DNA of 64,000 nt from Pseudonocardia cypriaca (GTDB lineage Bacteria > Actinomycetota > Actinomycetes > Mycobacteriales > Pseudonocardiaceae). The first letter of the stretch is position 1. Every line of letters starts with the position of its first letter. Both the position numbers and the translations under genes were made by a program. Of this stretch, positions 18,031-26,766 are shown in pieces. Where the stretch lies: positions 372,001-436,000 of the forward strand of contig NZ_VFPH01000003.1 in assembly GCF_006717045.1 (NCBI RefSeq), given 5' to 3'. Under the pieces are notes generated by a model. It saw nothing but the letters and a program-made list of their open reading frames with translations. It was not told the origin of the DNA and did no database searches.

Positions 18031-18842
18031 GTGTACGACCCCTCCGGTGCCGTGCGCAGCTGGTGGATCTGCTCGGCGTCGTGGCCGAACACCATCTGCG
18101 CGCCTGTCCGTTGCTGGATTCCCCGCAGCTTCTCGACGGACGCGTAGAACTGCTCCAGGTTGTTGACGATCGCGGCGGGTGTCGCGGGCGGCCCGTAGCT
18201 CTCACCCATGTACACGGCATCGGACGTGAAGATCATCGTTCCGCTGTCGGGCAGGTCCACCTGCATCGACATGCACCCGACGGTGTGGCCCGGGGTCTCG
18301 ATCAACGTCACGCCGGGGAGTAGCTCGGTGTCCCCGGAGACGGTCTCGAACTCGAGGCCCTCGTAGTCGGTCTTGAGGTGCGCGCCGGTGAAGAGCCCCT
18401 CGAAGCCGAACGCGAAGTCCTTCTCCCGCTGGTTGCACACGAGCTTCGCGCCGGTGTTCTTGAACATCTGGGCGTTTCCGGCGTGGTCGAAGTGCAGGTG
18501 CGAGAGGACGACGTAGTCGATCTCGTCGAGGCCGACGCCCATCTGGTTCAGCCGCGAGTCGAGGTACTCCTCCTCGCTCACGTGGTCGTAGGGGAAGAAC
18601 TCCTGGAGGCCGGTCGGCCCCCACCGCTCCTCCCAGTCACGCGGGCAGCTGGTGTCCCACAGCAGCTTGCCCTCGTCGGTCTCGACGAGCACGCAGTGCG
18701 AGGGGACGTCGACCCACGGGGCCGGCCCGTCCTTGTGGCTGCGGTCCGTGATCGATCGGCCGGGCTTGAGCAACAGCCAGGTCAGGTCGGCGGTCATCGC
18801 ACCGCAGTGGATCACGCTCACCTTGTTCGCGGTCGCCATCAT
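18027..18842 (-). CDS. Metallo-beta-lactamase fold lactonase-like hydrolase (AttM/AiiB-type)
   Basis: 271-residue cytoplasmic hydrolase. Two-zinc motif HLHFDH at 115-120, further ligands His186 (ETPGH), Asp208 (TSDAVY) and His254 (VFGHD). The arrangement is that of the AttM/AiiB N-acyl-homoserine or gamma-butyrolactone lactonases. Starts MM; GAGAGG precedes either ATG (18842 or 18839). Stop overlaps the start of the transhydrogenase-like gene, so the two are coupled. The pairing parallels BlcC-BlcB in Agrobacterium, which open gamma-butyrolactone and oxidise the resulting hydroxybutyrate. Substrate inferred. Confidence 0.83.
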   Translation of the reverse strand: MMATANKVSVIHCGAMTADLTWLLLKPGRSITDRSHKDGPAPWVDVPSHCVLVETDEGKLLWDTSCPRDWEERWGPTGLQEFFPYDHVSEEEYLDSRLNQMGVGLDEIDYVVLSHLHFDHAGNAQMFKNTGAKLVCNQREKDFAFGFEGLFTGAHLKTDYEGLEFETVSGDTELLPGVTLIETPGHTVGCMSMQVDLPDSGTMIFTSDAVYMGESYGPPATPAAIVNNLEQFYASVEKLRGIQQRTGAQMVFGHDAEQIHQLRTAPEGSYT

Positions 18843-18939
18843 GATCCTCTCGACGCCGAGGGACTGATCGCTCGACCGTCGCACCCCGGCAGCGAGCCGT
18901 CAATCGGCGTCACTGATCGATGGGGCAGGTAGGCCGGGC

Positions 18940-18985
18940 GGCTGCGACCACGACGAACCGGCCCGTCGTGGCCGCAGCCCGGGAG
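18940..18985 (-). terminator. Terminator-like hairpin after Mn-catalase
   Basis: CTGCGACCACGACG pairs with CGTCGTGGCCGCAG (one mismatch) around an 8-9-nt loop. It lies just past the Mn-catalase stop, between it and the upstream end of the lactonase operon, and probably ends catalase transcription. Confidence 0.65.
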
Positions 18986-18991
18986 TCCCCC

Positions 18992-19873
18992 CTACTCCTT
19001 GTTGAGCTTGTCCTGCACGGTGCCCGCCGCCTTCTCGACGGGGTTGGGCACGTCGCTGGTGCCGTACATGCGGGCGTCGGGCCGGGTGGGCGGGGGCATC
19101 GGAGCGGTGGTGGTCGGGCCGTCGTGGTAGCTGAACTCGCCCTTGCCGTCCGGCGTCGGCCCGGACGCCCAGCTGCCCTTCGACGCCGCCTCACCGTCGC
19201 TGAAGTTCAGGTACTGGTAGGAGACCTCGCGGTACTCGTTCGACTGCGGGAAGTTGCTCGGCGTCGGCATCTGCTCGTACCCCTCCTCCTGCAGCTCCTT
19301 CGCAGCGGCGGCCCACATGTTCTGGTGCATGGTGTCGCGGGCGAGGAGGAACGACAGCAGGTCGCGCACGCCGGAGTCGTCGGTCATGTGGTAGAGCCGG
19401 GCAACCTGGATGCGGCCCTGCATCTCGGCGTTCGCGTTGGCGGTGAAGTCGGCCAGCAGGTTGCCGCTCCCCGTGATGTACGAGCCCTGCCACGGGTTGC
19501 CCTGGCTGTCCACGGGACGCGCGCCCGCGCCGGCCACGATCGCGTGCTGGATGTCCATCCCACCGACGACGGCGGCCACGGTCGGGTCGTCCTGCACGGC
19601 ATCCTCGGTGACGCCGAGGGGAGCCTTCTCCAGCAGCTGCGCGATCATCGTCGCGAGCATCTCGACGTGCCCGAACTCCTCGGCGCCGATCCCGAAGACC
19701 AGGTCCCGGTACTTGCCGGGCAGATGCATGTTCCAGCCCTGGAACATGTACTGCATCGCAACGGTGATCTCCCCGTACTGGCCGCCCAGAACCTCCTGTA
19801 GCTTGCGCGCGTACACGGCGTCCGGCTGGTCAGGGGTGGCTTTGAACTGCAGCTCCTGGCGATGGAAGAACAT
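18992..19873 (-). CDS. Manganese catalase
   Basis: 293-residue non-heme catalase that splits hydrogen peroxide. Ligands of the di-manganese site are all present: Glu35, Glu66, His69 (AEEFGHVE), Glu150 (ANANAEMQGR) and His183 (RDTMHQNMW), at nearly the same positions as in the Lactobacillus enzyme. The C-terminal 60 residues are Pro/Thr-rich and partly disordered. GAGGAGCGGGG precedes ATG 19873. Single gene. In this lineage Mn-catalase usually belongs to the general stress response; no promoter was identified. Confidence 0.95.
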   Translation of the reverse strand: MFFHRQELQFKATPDQPDAVYARKLQEVLGGQYGEITVAMQYMFQGWNMHLPGKYRDLVFGIGAEEFGHVEMLATMIAQLLEKAPLGVTEDAVQDDPTVAAVVGGMDIQHAIVAGAGARPVDSQGNPWQGSYITGSGNLLADFTANANAEMQGRIQVARLYHMTDDSGVRDLLSFLLARDTMHQNMWAAAAKELQEEGYEQMPTPSNFPQSNEYREVSYQYLNFSDGEAASKGSWASGPTPDGKGEFSYHDGPTTTAPMPPPTRPDARMYGTSDVPNPVEKAAGTVQDKLNKE

Positions 19874-20038
19874 CCCCGCTCCTCTTCGTGTCGACTGGAC
19901 GTCGCCCGGGTCACCCCGGTCCCCGTCCCGAAACCGATTCGCGCGCGACGTGGCCCCGAGGGGACAGGCGGATCGTTCGCGCGCAGCCGGGGAGGATGGC
20001 CTTAGGCTTGCGAACCCGATCCGTGGTTGGAGACGGCC

Positions 20039-21313
20039 GTGATCGATCTCGACGCATGCTGGCAGCAGACGCTGCTCGACCTGATCGAGCGATCGCACCT
20101 CCTCACGGGGGACGCGATCGCGTCCGCGCTCGACGAGGCCCTCGCGCCGCTCCGCCTGCACGCCGAGGTCTACCTCGTCGACCACGAGCAGGTCGAGCTG
20201 CGGCCACTGCGGCCGGACGTCCCGGCGGTCCGCGCCGACGGCACCCTCGCCGGCCGGGCGTACCAGCTGGGAACGGTGGTCGAGGGAGCCGAGGGCGACG
20301 ACCACGTCATCTGGGTCCCGCTTGTCGACGGTGTCGAGCGTCTCGGCGTGTTCCGCCTGCAGGTGCCGGCCGGCGCACCCGTGGCCCTGGACCCGCAGTT
20401 CGCGGCGCGGTGCACGGTCATCGGCAGCACGCTCGCCCACGTCCTCGCGTCCAAGCTCCAGCACAGCGACCACCTGGCGACCGTTCAGCGCGCCCAGCCG
20501 ATGTCGGTGGCGGGTGAGCTGCTGTGGCGGCTGCTGCCGCCGCTGACCGTCGGCACCGAGTCGCTGGCCATCGCGGCCCTCCTCGAGCCCGCGTACGACG
20601 TGGGAGGGGACGCCTTCGACTACGCCGTCGCCTCCGACGAGGCCCAGTTCTCGATCTTCGACTCGTCGGGGCACGACCTGAGCGCCGGTCTCACCACCTC
20701 CGTCGCGCTCGCCGCGGCACGGACCGCCCGCCGCGAAGGCATGGATCTGCTCGGCGTCGCCGACCGCATCGACAGGGCGCTCGTCGGGGAGTTCCCCGAC
20801 TTCCGGTTCGTCACGGGGGTGCTGGCCCGGCTCGACCTCGTCACCGGGCGGCTGCGCTACCTCGTCGCCGGGCACCCCGCCCCGGTGCTGCTGCGCAGCG
20901 GCCGCGCCGTGCGCAGCCTGGACGGCGCCCGCCGGATGCCGTTCGGACGGATCGCGTCGATCGCCCCGCAGACCGCTGAGCCTGCCGAGGAGCTCCTCGA
21001 GCCGGGCGACCGGTTGCTCCTGCACAGCGACGGCGTGGTGGAGGCGCGGGACGCCGATGGCGCTGAGTTCGGCATCGACCGGCTGGTCGAGCTGGCCGAG
21101 CGCGCGGCCGCCGACGGCCTGCCCGCGCCGGAGACGCTGCGCAGGCTCACCCACGCCGTGCGCCGGCACCGCGGTATCGAGCTGCAGGACGATGCCACGC
21201 TCGTGCTCGTCGAGTGGTCCGGCCGGGCGGCCGCTCTTCTGCTGCCGGACCCGGCACCGCACCCACCCTCGGCGTCGCGACGAGCACGAGGGACGAGGAC
21301 GGGGGCGGAATAG
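20039..21313 (+). CDS. SpoIIE-type PP2C serine phosphatase
   Basis: 424-residue PPM phosphatase (RsbU/SpoIIE group). The catalytic domain starts about residue 170: VGGDAFDY, DSSGHD, LLLHSDGVVEA and QDDATLVLV carry the metal-binding Asp residues. The N-terminal 160 residues resemble a GAF-like sensory region. Such enzymes dephosphorylate anti-anti-sigma factors in partner-switching cascades; no sigma-factor partner is adjacent. GTG 20039 has GGAG six nt upstream; a TTG at 20027 is possible. The gap to menB is only 9 nt, but a functional link is not evident. Confidence 0.88.
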   Translation: MIDLDACWQQTLLDLIERSHLLTGDAIASALDEALAPLRLHAEVYLVDHEQVELRPLRPDVPAVRADGTLAGRAYQLGTVVEGAEGDDHVIWVPLVDGVERLGVFRLQVPAGAPVALDPQFAARCTVIGSTLAHVLASKLQHSDHLATVQRAQPMSVAGELLWRLLPPLTVGTESLAIAALLEPAYDVGGDAFDYAVASDEAQFSIFDSSGHDLSAGLTTSVALAAARTARREGMDLLGVADRIDRALVGEFPDFRFVTGVLARLDLVTGRLRYLVAGHPAPVLLRSGRAVRSLDGARRMPFGRIASIAPQTAEPAEELLEPGDRLLLHSDGVVEARDADGAEFGIDRLVELAERAAADGLPAPETLRRLTHAVRRHRGIELQDDATLVLVEWSGRAAALLLPDPAPHPPSASRRARGTRTGAE

Positions 21314-21322
21314 GGTCGGGAC

Positions 21323-22234
21323 GTGGATCCTGACTCGCCGTCCGAGCTGTTCGACCCGGGCGCGTGGCGCCCGGTCGACGGCTTCGACTTCGCCGACATC
21401 ACCTACCACCGGGCCGTCGACACGGGCGCGGTGCGGATCGCGTTCCACCGTCCCGAGGTCCGCAACGCGTTCCGGCCCGGCACGGTGGACGAGCTCTACC
21501 GCGCCCTCGACCACGCCCGGCAGACCCCCGACGTCGGCTGCGTGCTCCTCACCGGCAACGGGCCCTCGCCCAAGGACGGCGGGTGGGCGTTCTGCTCGGG
21601 AGGCGACCAGCGCATCCGCGGGCGCACCGGATACCAGTACGCCTCCGGTGACACCGCGGAGACGGTCGACCCCGCCCGGGCCGGCCGCCTGCACATCCTG
21701 GAGTGCCAGCGGCTCATCCGCTTCATGCCGAAGATCGTGATCGCGGTCGTGCCCGGCTGGGCCGCGGGTGGCGGCCACTCGCTGCACGTCACGTGCGACA
21801 TGACGCTCGCCAGCGCCGAGCACGCCCGGTTCAAGCAGACCGACGCCGACGTCGGGTCGTTCGACGGCGGCTACGGCTCGGCGTACCTGGCCCGGCAGGT
21901 GGGCCAGAAGTTCGCCCGCGAGATCTTCTTCCTCGGGCGCGAGTACACGGCGGAGGAGGCCCACCGGATGGGCATGGTCAACGCCGTCGTGCCGCACGCC
22001 GACCTGGAGAAGGTGGCGCTCGAATGGGCGCGCGAGGTCAACCGCAAGTCGCCGACGGCCCAGCGAATGCTCAAGTACGCCTTCAACCTCATCGACGACG
22101 GGCTGGTCGGCCAGCAGCTGTTCGCCGGGGAGGCCACGCGGCTCGCGTACATGACGGACGAGGCGGTCGAGGGCCGCGACGCGTTCCTGCAGAAGCGCGA
22201 GCCGGACTGGGCCCCGTACCCGTGGCACTACTGA
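21323..22234 (+). CDS. menB: 1,4-dihydroxy-2-naphthoyl-CoA synthase
   Basis: 303-residue crotonase-fold enzyme that closes o-succinylbenzoyl-CoA to dihydroxynaphthoyl-CoA in menaquinone synthesis. Diagnostic motifs: FCSGGDQRIRG, PGWAAGGGHSLHVTCDMTLAS and QTDADVGSFDGGYGSAYLAR, the last containing the Asp/Ser pair typical of MenB rather than general enoyl-CoA hydratases. Normal C-terminus with PDWAPYPWHY. GTG start. Followed at once by menE, as expected for the pathway. Confidence 0.95.
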   Translation: MDPDSPSELFDPGAWRPVDGFDFADITYHRAVDTGAVRIAFHRPEVRNAFRPGTVDELYRALDHARQTPDVGCVLLTGNGPSPKDGGWAFCSGGDQRIRGRTGYQYASGDTAETVDPARAGRLHILECQRLIRFMPKIVIAVVPGWAAGGGHSLHVTCDMTLASAEHARFKQTDADVGSFDGGYGSAYLARQVGQKFAREIFFLGREYTAEEAHRMGMVNAVVPHADLEKVALEWAREVNRKSPTAQRMLKYAFNLIDDGLVGQQLFAGEATRLAYMTDEAVEGRDAFLQKREPDWAPYPWHY

Positions 22235-23397
22235 GGACGGTGCCCGTCGACGGCTCCCCCGAAACCGTCGGCGGGCTCGTCACCGCACTGCGCGACGCCA
22301 TCGCGGGCGGCCCCGCGGTGCTGCCGGTCGGCCCCGGTGAGACCGGGGTCGCGGGTGATCCGGGAGAGGGGGCCGCTGTCGTGATCGCCACCTCCGGGTC
22401 GACGGGCACCGCGAAGCACGTGGTGCTCTCGGCCGCCGCGTTGCAGGCCTCGGCGCACGCCACGGCCGAACGCATCGGCGGTCCCGCCCGGTGGCTGCTC
22501 GCGCTGCCCGCCCAGCACGTCGCGGGCGTCCAGGTCGTCGTCCGTTCCCTGCTCGCAGGCGCCCCGCCGGTGGTGCAGGACCTGCGCACCGGCTTCCGCA
22601 CCGACGCGTTCGCCGCTGCCACGCACGCGCTCGGCACTGCCCGGCGCTGCACGAGCCTGGTGCCCACCCAGCTGGGCAGGCTGCTCGACGCGGGTGGCGC
22701 CGCTCTGGACGCGCTGCACAGCTATGCCGCGGTGCTCGTCGGCGGGGCGGCCCTCCCGGCGCAGCTGCACGAGCGGGCCGTGGCCGATGGCGTCGCCGTC
22801 GTCACGACCTACGGGATGAGCGAGACCGCTGGCGGCTGCGTCTACGACGGCGTCCCGCTCGCCGGGGTGCGCGTCGACCTGGAGGACGGCGGGCGGATCC
22901 GGCTCGGCGGCCCCACCCTCGCCGACGGCTACCTCGGCGACCCCCGGCTCACGGCGGCCGCGTTCGCCGACGGGTGGTTCCGCACCGGCGACCTCGGCCG
23001 CTGGCGGGACGGGCGGCTGGAGGTGCTCGGGCGGGCCGACGACATGATCATCACGGGTGGGGAGAACGTCGCGCCTGCGGCGGTGGAGAGGGTGCTCACC
23101 GCCCAGGACGGCGTGACCGCCGCCTGTGTCGTGGGGGTGCCCGACGCCGAGTGGGGGCAGGTGGTGGCGGCGGCGGTGGTGCTCGACGGCGCTCTCGACC
23201 CTGCGTTCGCCGAGCGGCTGCGGGGCGCGGTCCGCGCCGAGCTGGGGCGGGCCGCGGTGCCCAGGGTCCTCAGGGCCGTGCCCCGGATCCCGCTGCGCGG
23301 CATCGGCAAGCCCGATCGGGCGGCGACGGCCCGGTTGATCACCGCCGAGGACGCCCCTGCCCCGAACAGCACCGCTTCACACCCCCGAACCGGCTGA
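22222..23397 (+). CDS. menE: o-Succinylbenzoate-CoA ligase
   Basis: 391-residue AMP-forming ligase, short like other actinobacterial MenE. P-loop ATSGSTGTAKHV, TYGMSETAGG, GWFRTGDLGR and the C-terminal catalytic Lys in RGIGKPDRAA are present. It activates o-succinylbenzoate before MenB. The GTG at 22222 overlaps menB by 13 nt; the in-frame GTG at 22240 is an alternative but its GAGGA is only 2 nt away. The last residues before the stop are not conserved. Confidence 0.9.
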   Translation: MALLRTVPVDGSPETVGGLVTALRDAIAGGPAVLPVGPGETGVAGDPGEGAAVVIATSGSTGTAKHVVLSAAALQASAHATAERIGGPARWLLALPAQHVAGVQVVVRSLLAGAPPVVQDLRTGFRTDAFAAATHALGTARRCTSLVPTQLGRLLDAGGAALDALHSYAAVLVGGAALPAQLHERAVADGVAVVTTYGMSETAGGCVYDGVPLAGVRVDLEDGGRIRLGGPTLADGYLGDPRLTAAAFADGWFRTGDLGRWRDGRLEVLGRADDMIITGGENVAPAAVERVLTAQDGVTAACVVGVPDAEWGQVVAAAVVLDGALDPAFAERLRGAVRAELGRAAVPRVLRAVPRIPLRGIGKPDRAATARLITAEDAPAPNSTASHPRTG

Positions 23398-23510
23398 CCT
23401 CGCGCTACACCCCTTCGGTCCTGTCACTCTGCGTTGATTGACGAAGACGCAGCGTTTAGGTCTCCTGCCTCTTGAGAAGCACCTGTCACAAGAGCACCGA
23501 GGACGACCGC

Positions 23511-24713
23511 ATGAGGTGGGGAACCGCGACCGCGCTGCTCGGCATCGCGAGCACCGTCGCGCTCGGCCCCACGACGCCGGCAGCGGCGGGCCCGCCGCCC
23601 GTGTCCTGGACCGCGGACCTCCGGCAGGGGGAGGCCTCGGGCATCGTGCTCGCCGATGGCGTTGCCCGCATCGACCCGAGCTCCGCGTTCGTCGCCGTCG
23701 CGGAAGGCGCGCCCGCGGGCGCCCCGGCCCAACCGACGGGCCTGCTGACGTTTCCCGCCCGGCGGCTCGCGGTGGCGACCGACCACGTCGCGGTCGCGGT
23801 GACGGGCGAGGTACCGGCGGACGCGACCGCCACCGTCGACGTACGGGGGCGCCGCGGCACCGGCGGGTGGACGGAGTGGATCCCGGCCACCCCCGAACGC
23901 GACGGTCCGGTCGTCCTGCTCCCGACCGCCTCGGCTGAGGTGCAGGCCAGGCTCGTCCTCTCCGGCGACCCGGCGGCCGGGCCGACCGTCCGCGACGTCA
24001 CCCTGACCGCCCGTCCTGCGCCGCCCGGCCGGGCCGAGTCCGACGGACGAGCGCACGCGCTCTCCTACCGGGTCTTCGCGACGCGCGAGGGGCTCGTCGG
24101 CCGCAAGACGGCGAACGGGCACGTGATCGGCGACCGCGACCACTTCGTGGCACTGCCGTCCCGCCGGTCGCTGTCGCCGCGCGGCAGGAGCGACTACTCG
24201 GTGAAGGTGTGCGCACCGACCGGCCGCTGCGCGTTCGCGCCCGTCTGGGACGTCGGGCCGTGGAACACGCGCGACGACTACTGGAACCCGGGCCGCCACC
24301 GGCAGCAGTGGGGCGATCTGCCACAGGGACTGCCGCAGGCCCAGGCCGCCCACCAGACCGGCTACAACGGCGGGAAGGACCAGTACGACCGCAGGGTCGC
24401 CAACCCCGCCGGCATCGACCTGGGCGACGGCGTCTTCTGGGACGCGCTCGGCCTCAGGAACAACTCCTGGGTCGACGTCGAGTACCTGTGGACCGGCAAG
24501 GAGAGCCTGGCGACGGTCGAGGCCGACACCGACGTACGCGCCGCCCCCGACGCCGCGGCCCACGTCGTCGGGCTGGCGGCGGGCCGCGCCTCCGTCCCCG
24601 TGCAGTGCGTGCAGGACCAGTGGCTGCGGATCGGCCGGAACATGTACGTGGAGGCCTCCGCCGTCCCGCACCCGCCGGCGGCCGGCCCCTGCCCCCCGAC
24701 CCCCACGCCCTGA
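23511..24713 (+). CDS. Secreted protein of unknown function, possible C-terminal SH3-like domain
   Basis: 400-residue exported protein. Signal peptide at residues 1-29 (MRWGTATALLGIASTVALG, cleavage near PAAAG). The middle (KVCAPTGRCAFAPVWDVGPWNTRDDYW) is a conserved actinobacterial pattern also seen in cell-wall associated secreted proteins; the C-terminal region (VEADTDVRAAPDAAAHVVG..., two Cys) resembles a bacterial SH3 domain. GAGGA precedes ATG 23511. A promoter-like TTGACG lies near 23439. The stop codon sits at the edge of a repeat cluster. May bind peptidoglycan; not proven. Confidence 0.8.
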   Translation: MRWGTATALLGIASTVALGPTTPAAAGPPPVSWTADLRQGEASGIVLADGVARIDPSSAFVAVAEGAPAGAPAQPTGLLTFPARRLAVATDHVAVAVTGEVPADATATVDVRGRRGTGGWTEWIPATPERDGPVVLLPTASAEVQARLVLSGDPAAGPTVRDVTLTARPAPPGRAESDGRAHALSYRVFATREGLVGRKTANGHVIGDRDHFVALPSRRSLSPRGRSDYSVKVCAPTGRCAFAPVWDVGPWNTRDDYWNPGRHRQQWGDLPQGLPQAQAAHQTGYNGGKDQYDRRVANPAGIDLGDGVFWDALGLRNNSWVDVEYLWTGKESLATVEADTDVRAAPDAAAHVVGLAAGRASVPVQCVQDQWLRIGRNMYVEASAVPHPPAAGPCPPTPTP

Positions 24714-24820
24714 CTCGCGCACCCGGAGCGCGACTCACGCACACCGAGAGCGCGACTCGCGGGATCCAGCACCCCCCTGTGCGCGAGTCGCGGTCGCGGT
24801 GCACGCGAGTCGGGGTGCGC
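24711..24820. repeat. GCGACTCGCG repeat cluster A
   Basis: About five copies of a short unit built on GCGACTCGCG and its complement CGCGAGTCGC, in both orientations (for example CGACTCGCGC at 24713, GCGACTCACG at 24730, GCGCGAGTCGCGG at 24781 and CACGCGAGTCG at 24802). It starts inside the stop codon of the secreted protein gene and fills most of the gap before menA. Related clusters are at 30620-30674 and 31532-31585. Confidence 0.8.
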
Positions 24821-24863
24821 AGGCGGCGGGGGTTGGCCTCCGGACGCGGGATAACGTGCGCAT

Positions 24864-25745
24864 GTGGCCACGATCGCGCAGTGGGTGGAGGGTGCTCGAC
24901 CACGCACCCTGCCGACCGCCCTCTCCCCCGTCATCGCCGGTACCGGAGCAGCGATCGGGCACGGGGTCGTCGCACCGGGGCGGGCGCTGCTCGCGCTGGT
25001 GGTCGCGGTCTCGCTCATGATCGGCGTCAACTACGCGAACGACTACTCCGACGGCATCCGCGGCACCGACGACGACCGCGTCGGGCCGCTGCGGCTGGTC
25101 GGGTCGCACCTCGCCGCCCCGTCGACCGTGCGGACCGCGGCGTTCTTCGCGTTCGGGGTGGCCGGGCTGGCGGGCTTGACGCTGATCTCACTGAGCCAGG
25201 AGTGGTGGCTGATCGCCGTGGGCGCGATCTGCATCGTGGCCGCCTGGTTCTACACGGGCGGCTCACGCCCCTACGGCTACCTGGGGTTCGGGGAGATCGC
25301 GGTCTTCGTCTTCTACGGGCTCGTGGGCGTGCTCGGCACCGTGCTCACGCAGAGCGGCCCGCCCGGGCCGCTCGCCGTGGTCACCGCGATCGGCGTGGGC
25401 ATGCTCACGAGCGCGGTGCTGGTGGCCAACAACCTGCGCGACATCCCCACCGACGCCGCCGTCGGCAAGCGCACCCTGGCAGTTCGGATGGGCGACCGCG
25501 ACACCCGCCGCCTCTACGCGGCGCTGACGCTGCTGCCGTTCCTGGTCTCCGCCGGTGCCGGGCTGCGCAGCTGGCCGATGTTGCTCGCCCTGCTCGCGCT
25601 GCCGTTCGCGGTGCTCCCGATCCGGGACGTCCTGCGTGGCGCGGAGGGCAAGAAGCTCATCCGGGTGCTGGCCCAGACCGGGGTGCTGCTGCTGGCCTGG
25701 TCACTGCTGACCGCGATCGGCCTCGCGGTCGGCCGGTTCGTCTGA
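24864..25745 (+). CDS. menA: 1,4-dihydroxy-2-naphthoate polyprenyltransferase
   Basis: 293-residue UbiA-family integral membrane enzyme with eight or nine hydrophobic segments. The prenyl-diphosphate Asp motif is NDYSDG (near residues 56-61), the second is in NNLRDIPTD. It attaches the isoprenoid tail to dihydroxynaphthoate, the step after MenB and the thioesterase. GTG start. Its 3' end overlaps that of the convergent DUF4229 gene by 45 nt, an arrangement known for menA in actinobacteria. Confidence 0.95.
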   Translation: MATIAQWVEGARPRTLPTALSPVIAGTGAAIGHGVVAPGRALLALVVAVSLMIGVNYANDYSDGIRGTDDDRVGPLRLVGSHLAAPSTVRTAAFFAFGVAGLAGLTLISLSQEWWLIAVGAICIVAAWFYTGGSRPYGYLGFGEIAVFVFYGLVGVLGTVLTQSGPPGPLAVVTAIGVGMLTSAVLVANNLRDIPTDAAVGKRTLAVRMGDRDTRRLYAALTLLPFLVSAGAGLRSWPMLLALLALPFAVLPIRDVLRGAEGKKLIRVLAQTGVLLLAWSLLTAIGLAVGRFV

Positions 25746-26051
25746 CCCGGCGGGCGGCTCCGCAGCAGGCGCGTCGCCACGCAGCTTCGCCCGCAGGGCC
25801 TCCCGCTCCCGGCCCCGGCGCTCCCGGGCCGTGTTCACCGCGCTGTCCAGCCGGGCCCGCAGCCCGCGGAAGAGGACCATCGACAGCGGCAACGCCACGA
25901 TCAGCGCGATCAGCAGCGCGAGGACGAACGGCACGCCGGTCACGACCAGCACCGCGGTGACGAGGGCGACCAGCGCGAGACGCGCGGCCGTGTAGAGCGC
26001 CACGGTGGCGGCCAGGCCCGGCTGCCGCTCCGTGGGGGTCGGCGACGACAT
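25701..26051 (-). CDS. DUF4229 small membrane protein
   Basis: 116-residue protein with two membrane segments (about residues 15-38 and 40-60) and a charged C-terminal tail (ARERRGREREALRAKLRG). Matches the DUF4229 family, commonly beside menA in actinobacteria. The function is unknown. Its last 15 codons overlap the end of menA on the opposite strand, so both stops fall inside the partner gene. Confidence 0.8.
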   Translation of the reverse strand: MSSPTPTERQPGLAATVALYTAARLALVALVTAVLVVTGVPFVLALLIALIVALPLSMVLFRGLRARLDSAVNTARERRGREREALRAKLRGDAPAAEPPAGSDEPADREADRGQQ

Positions 26052-26210
26052 GCACCGAGCGTACGACCGGGGCGGGGAACCGCTCCGGGTAGCCGGGGCG
26101 ACCTGTCCGGTTCGTCCTTTAAGAGCCCTTTACCTGCAGACAACCGTTCGAGTACCTGGGGTCCGAGGTGTCACGATGGCCCGGAAGCACCACGTTCTGG
26201 GAGGTCTTTG

Positions 26211-26435
26211 ATGTCGATCACGGCGCACACCGGCAGCAACGAGCGCCTGCTCACCCCCGGCGAGGTGGCCGCTCTCTTCCGGGTCGACCCCAAGACGGTC
26301 ACCCGCTGGGCCTCGGCCGGCCGGATCGGCTCGATCCGCACGCCCGGCGGCCACCGGCGCTTCCGCGAGTCCGAGGTGCGCAGCATGCTGGCCGACCTCA
26401 CGAGCGAGGCCACCCTGCCGCCCGCCCGCCCCTGA
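26211..26435 (+). CDS. bldC: BldC, MerR-like developmental regulator
   Basis: 74-residue DNA-binding protein with a single winged helix-turn-helix: LLTPGEVAALFRVDPKTVTRW, then RIGSIRTPGGHRRFRESEVRSML. This closely resembles Streptomyces BldC, which binds direct repeats cooperatively to hold back development. No dimerisation or effector domain, as in the known protein. GGGAGG precedes ATG 26211. Neighbours are not developmental, so control is in trans. Confidence 0.92.
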   Translation: MSITAHTGSNERLLTPGEVAALFRVDPKTVTRWASAGRIGSIRTPGGHRRFRESEVRSMLADLTSEATLPPARP

Positions 26436-26510
26436 ACGCGCCCCGTTCGCAGCACTTCACCCCGCCCCCGCGCGTCCTCGGCTAACCTCGGGTGCGGAGG
26501 TGGTTCGACA

Positions 26511-26729
26511 ATGTTGTTCCTCATCGCATTCGTCGGCGCCGCGATCATCGCTCTGGTGCTGTGGAAGGCGATGAACTCCGGCGCCGTAGAACTCCCGCAG
26601 CCCCCACGCCGTGGCCCGGTCACCGGACCGGGTCGCGCACCGCGCGTGAGCGGCCCGGACGACGATCCCGAGTTCCTGCGTCAGCTCGACGAGAAGGTCC
26701 GCAGGCGCGACGAGCCGCCCGGGGCCTGA
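26511..26729 (+). CDS. Small single-span membrane protein
   Basis: 72 residues: one N-terminal membrane segment (MLFLIAFVGAAIIALVLWKA), then a Pro/Arg-rich linker and a charged C-terminus (DPEFLRQLDEKVRRRDE). GGAGGTGG upstream of ATG 26511 and typical codon use support a real gene. Conserved-looking in the Pseudonocardiaceae as I recall, without known function. Convergent with the ParA-like gene after 37 nt. Confidence 0.72.
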   Translation: MLFLIAFVGAAIIALVLWKAMNSGAVELPQPPRRGPVTGPGRAPRVSGPDDDPEFLRQLDEKVRRRDEPPGA

Positions 26730-26766
26730 TACCGGGATACCGAGGAGGCCCGCCCGGCCATCGTGG

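Noticed and set aside
18992..22228. 1078-residue minus-strand frame
   Set aside because: Only its last 293 residues (Mn-catalase) are real; the rest is the shadow of the phosphatase and menB genes.
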